This document shows positions 32,985 through 33,939 of a DNA stretch of 33,939 bases, piece after piece; within the stretch, counting starts at the first letter, position 1; each line of letters opens with the position of its first letter. The stretch comes from Actinomycetota bacterium (GTDB taxonomy: Bacteria > Actinomycetota > Acidimicrobiia > Spongiisociales > UBA11373). The stretch is taken from assembly GCA_018821365.1 (NCBI GenBank), contig JAHJML010000095.1, positions 1-33,939 of the forward strand, written 5' to 3'. The notes beneath the pieces are model-generated. The model was not told the DNA's origin, searched no databases, and saw only the letters and a program-made list of their open reading frames with translations. The translations under genes were made by a program, and so were the position numbers.

Positions 32985-33939
32985 TCACTCCGTGCTCGCC
33001 GCCGGGTCGGTCAGGCCGCAGTCGGCCAGCGCGGTGTCGAGGTCCTCGCCGCCGAAGCGGACCCGTTCGTAGAGGACCACGGCGCGCACCTGTTCCTCGG
33101 TCAGGGTGGCGCCGAAGGCCGGCATCACCGCCCCGCTCCCGCCGACCGGCTTGCCGGTGGCCCCGTAGGTGGCCTCGGGCCACCCGGTGCTCCCCAACGA
33201 GACCCAGTCGACATGGGCCTGGCACTGGCCCTCGGGGAACGTCTCCAGCAGCGCCCCACCCACGAACGCCGGGAAGTTGCCGGCCCCTCCCCCGTTGTCG
33301 CCGTGGCAGGCGGCACACGCCGTGAACTCTGCCTGGCCCATGGCATAGAAGTCGATGGTCTCCACTCCGTAGGGGGTGGCGTCGCAGTTGACGGCCACCC
33401 CGGTGACGGGATCGACGGCCAGGCTCCCGGCGTCGCCGCAGTTGGGCCCGTTGGGGAGGAACAGCGCATAGAGGACGGCGATGGTGGGGATCAGCACGAA
33501 GGCGGCCGCCAGCCAGCGGGGGATCGCCGCGGCGGCCGCCGCCTCCTCCTCCGACTCGAACCGCGCGGGCGCAGGTTGGGGAGCGGGTTCGAGGGCGGGT
33601 TCCGGTGACGGCGCCGCCGCGCCCTCGGTGGCGGCCGCAGCCGGGGTGGCGGTCAGGGGAATCGGGGCCGGCGTCGCAGCCGCCGGGGTGGAAGCGGGGG
33701 CGGAAGCCGGGACGGGGGCGGCTGCCGGGGACCCGATCATCTCGGCGAGCACCTCGGCGGCGGAGCGTCCCGAGGCGGCGGCCTTGGCCTCCACCGAGCG
33801 CTGCAGCAACTTGGCCGGCATCCCGGCGGCGGCGGAGGCGGCCTGCCAGTCGATCTCACCGTCGGGGCCGATCGCCGGTGCCGGGGCGGCATCGGCCACG
33901 GGAGCCGGGCCCGGAGTCGGGGCGGGTTCCTGGGCGGTG
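32985..33939 (-). CDS. Membrane-anchored cytochrome c (N-terminus beyond the window)
   Basis: The reading frame stays open to the right edge (TAQEPAPTPGPAP upstream), so the gene is probably cut; a GTG at 33899 would give 304 residues. Numbered from it: residues 15-56 form a possible helical motif (EIDWQAASAAAGMPAKLLQ onward); 57-115 is a Pro/Ala/Thr-rich linker; 128-149 is one membrane helix; and 185-304 is a cytochrome c domain with CAACH (195-199) as haem site and Met259 in AVMPAFG as likely axial ligand. Extra cysteines (NCGDAG, NCDATP, GQCQAH, DCGL) may form disulfides. It probably passes electrons from a quinol-oxidising complex to a terminal oxidase on the outer face of the membrane. 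The partner complex lies outside the window. Confidence 0.85.
   Translation of the reverse strand, partial: TAQEPAPTPGPAPVADAAPAPAIGPDGEIDWQAASAAAGMPAKLLQRSVEAKAAASGRSAAEVLAEMIGSPAAAPVPASAPASTPAAATPAPIPLTATPAAAATEGAAAPSPEPALEPAPQPAPARFESEEEAAAAAAIPRWLAAAFVLIPTIAVLYALFLPNGPNCGDAGSLAVDPVTGVAVNCDATPYGVETIDFYAMGQAEFTACAACHGDNGGGAGNFPAFVGGALLETFPEGQCQAHVDWVSLGSTGWPEATYGATGKPVGGSGAVMPAFGATLTEEQVRAVVLYERVRFGGEDLDTALADCGLTDPAASTE

Overview
The window is very GC-rich, with short intergenic gaps, GTG and TTG starts, and genes that overlap at stop/start codons. A DtxR/IdeR-type regulator, an FbpABC-type ferric transporter, a complete nuoA-N operon preceded by a geranylgeranyl-reductase-family gene of the menaquinone-reductase (MenJ) kind, and Thr/Glu/Ala-repeat lipoproteins all suggest an uncultured-type member of the Actinomycetota. 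Acidimicrobiia or a neighbouring class would fit, but the class is an inference. No rRNA, tRNA, CRISPR array or insertion sequence is visible.

Left edge (1-1109, minus strand): a second, divergent nuoA-nuoB-nuoC set that runs off the window. 1227-3755 (plus): an alkaline-phosphatase-superfamily phosphodiesterase, then a secreted lipoprotein with an ethylbenzene-dehydrogenase-like haem domain and an unusual C-x3-C-H motif, closed by a strong terminator. 3982-8382: an iron-uptake module, with a DtxR/MntR-like repressor divergent from fbpA-fbpB-fbpC and a repeat-rich control region between them. 8379-12603 (minus): a carbohydrate ABC importer (binding protein, two permeases, a small membrane protein) with no ATPase of its own and a stem-loop between the binding-protein and permease genes.

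12688-28617 (minus): a bactofilin-like gene broken by a frameshift overlaps the end of nuoN. Upstream of it lies the whole 14-gene nuo operon, transcribed A to N from right to left. Nearly all its junctions overlap by 1-8 bases; the exceptions are the 34-nt D-E gap and the 175-nt H-I gap, which holds a cluster of hairpins. The MenJ-like gene at 28697-29932 precedes nuoA, so quinone maturation and the quinone-reducing complex are adjacent.

30154-32848 (plus): a tightly coupled two-gene cassette, an octopine/opine-dehydrogenase-family NAD(P) enzyme followed by a large protein with an N-terminal cobalamin-binding-like domain and a glutamate-mutase-E-like C-terminal part. Its substrate is not evident, and it is the best candidate here for an undescribed pathway. 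The right edge (32985 to the end, minus) is a membrane-anchored cytochrome c, truncated at its N-terminus by the window. Overall the region is mostly electron transport and iron supply (two complex I sets, quinone reductase, two haem proteins, ferric uptake), with a sugar importer and the cobalamin cassette inserted among them.
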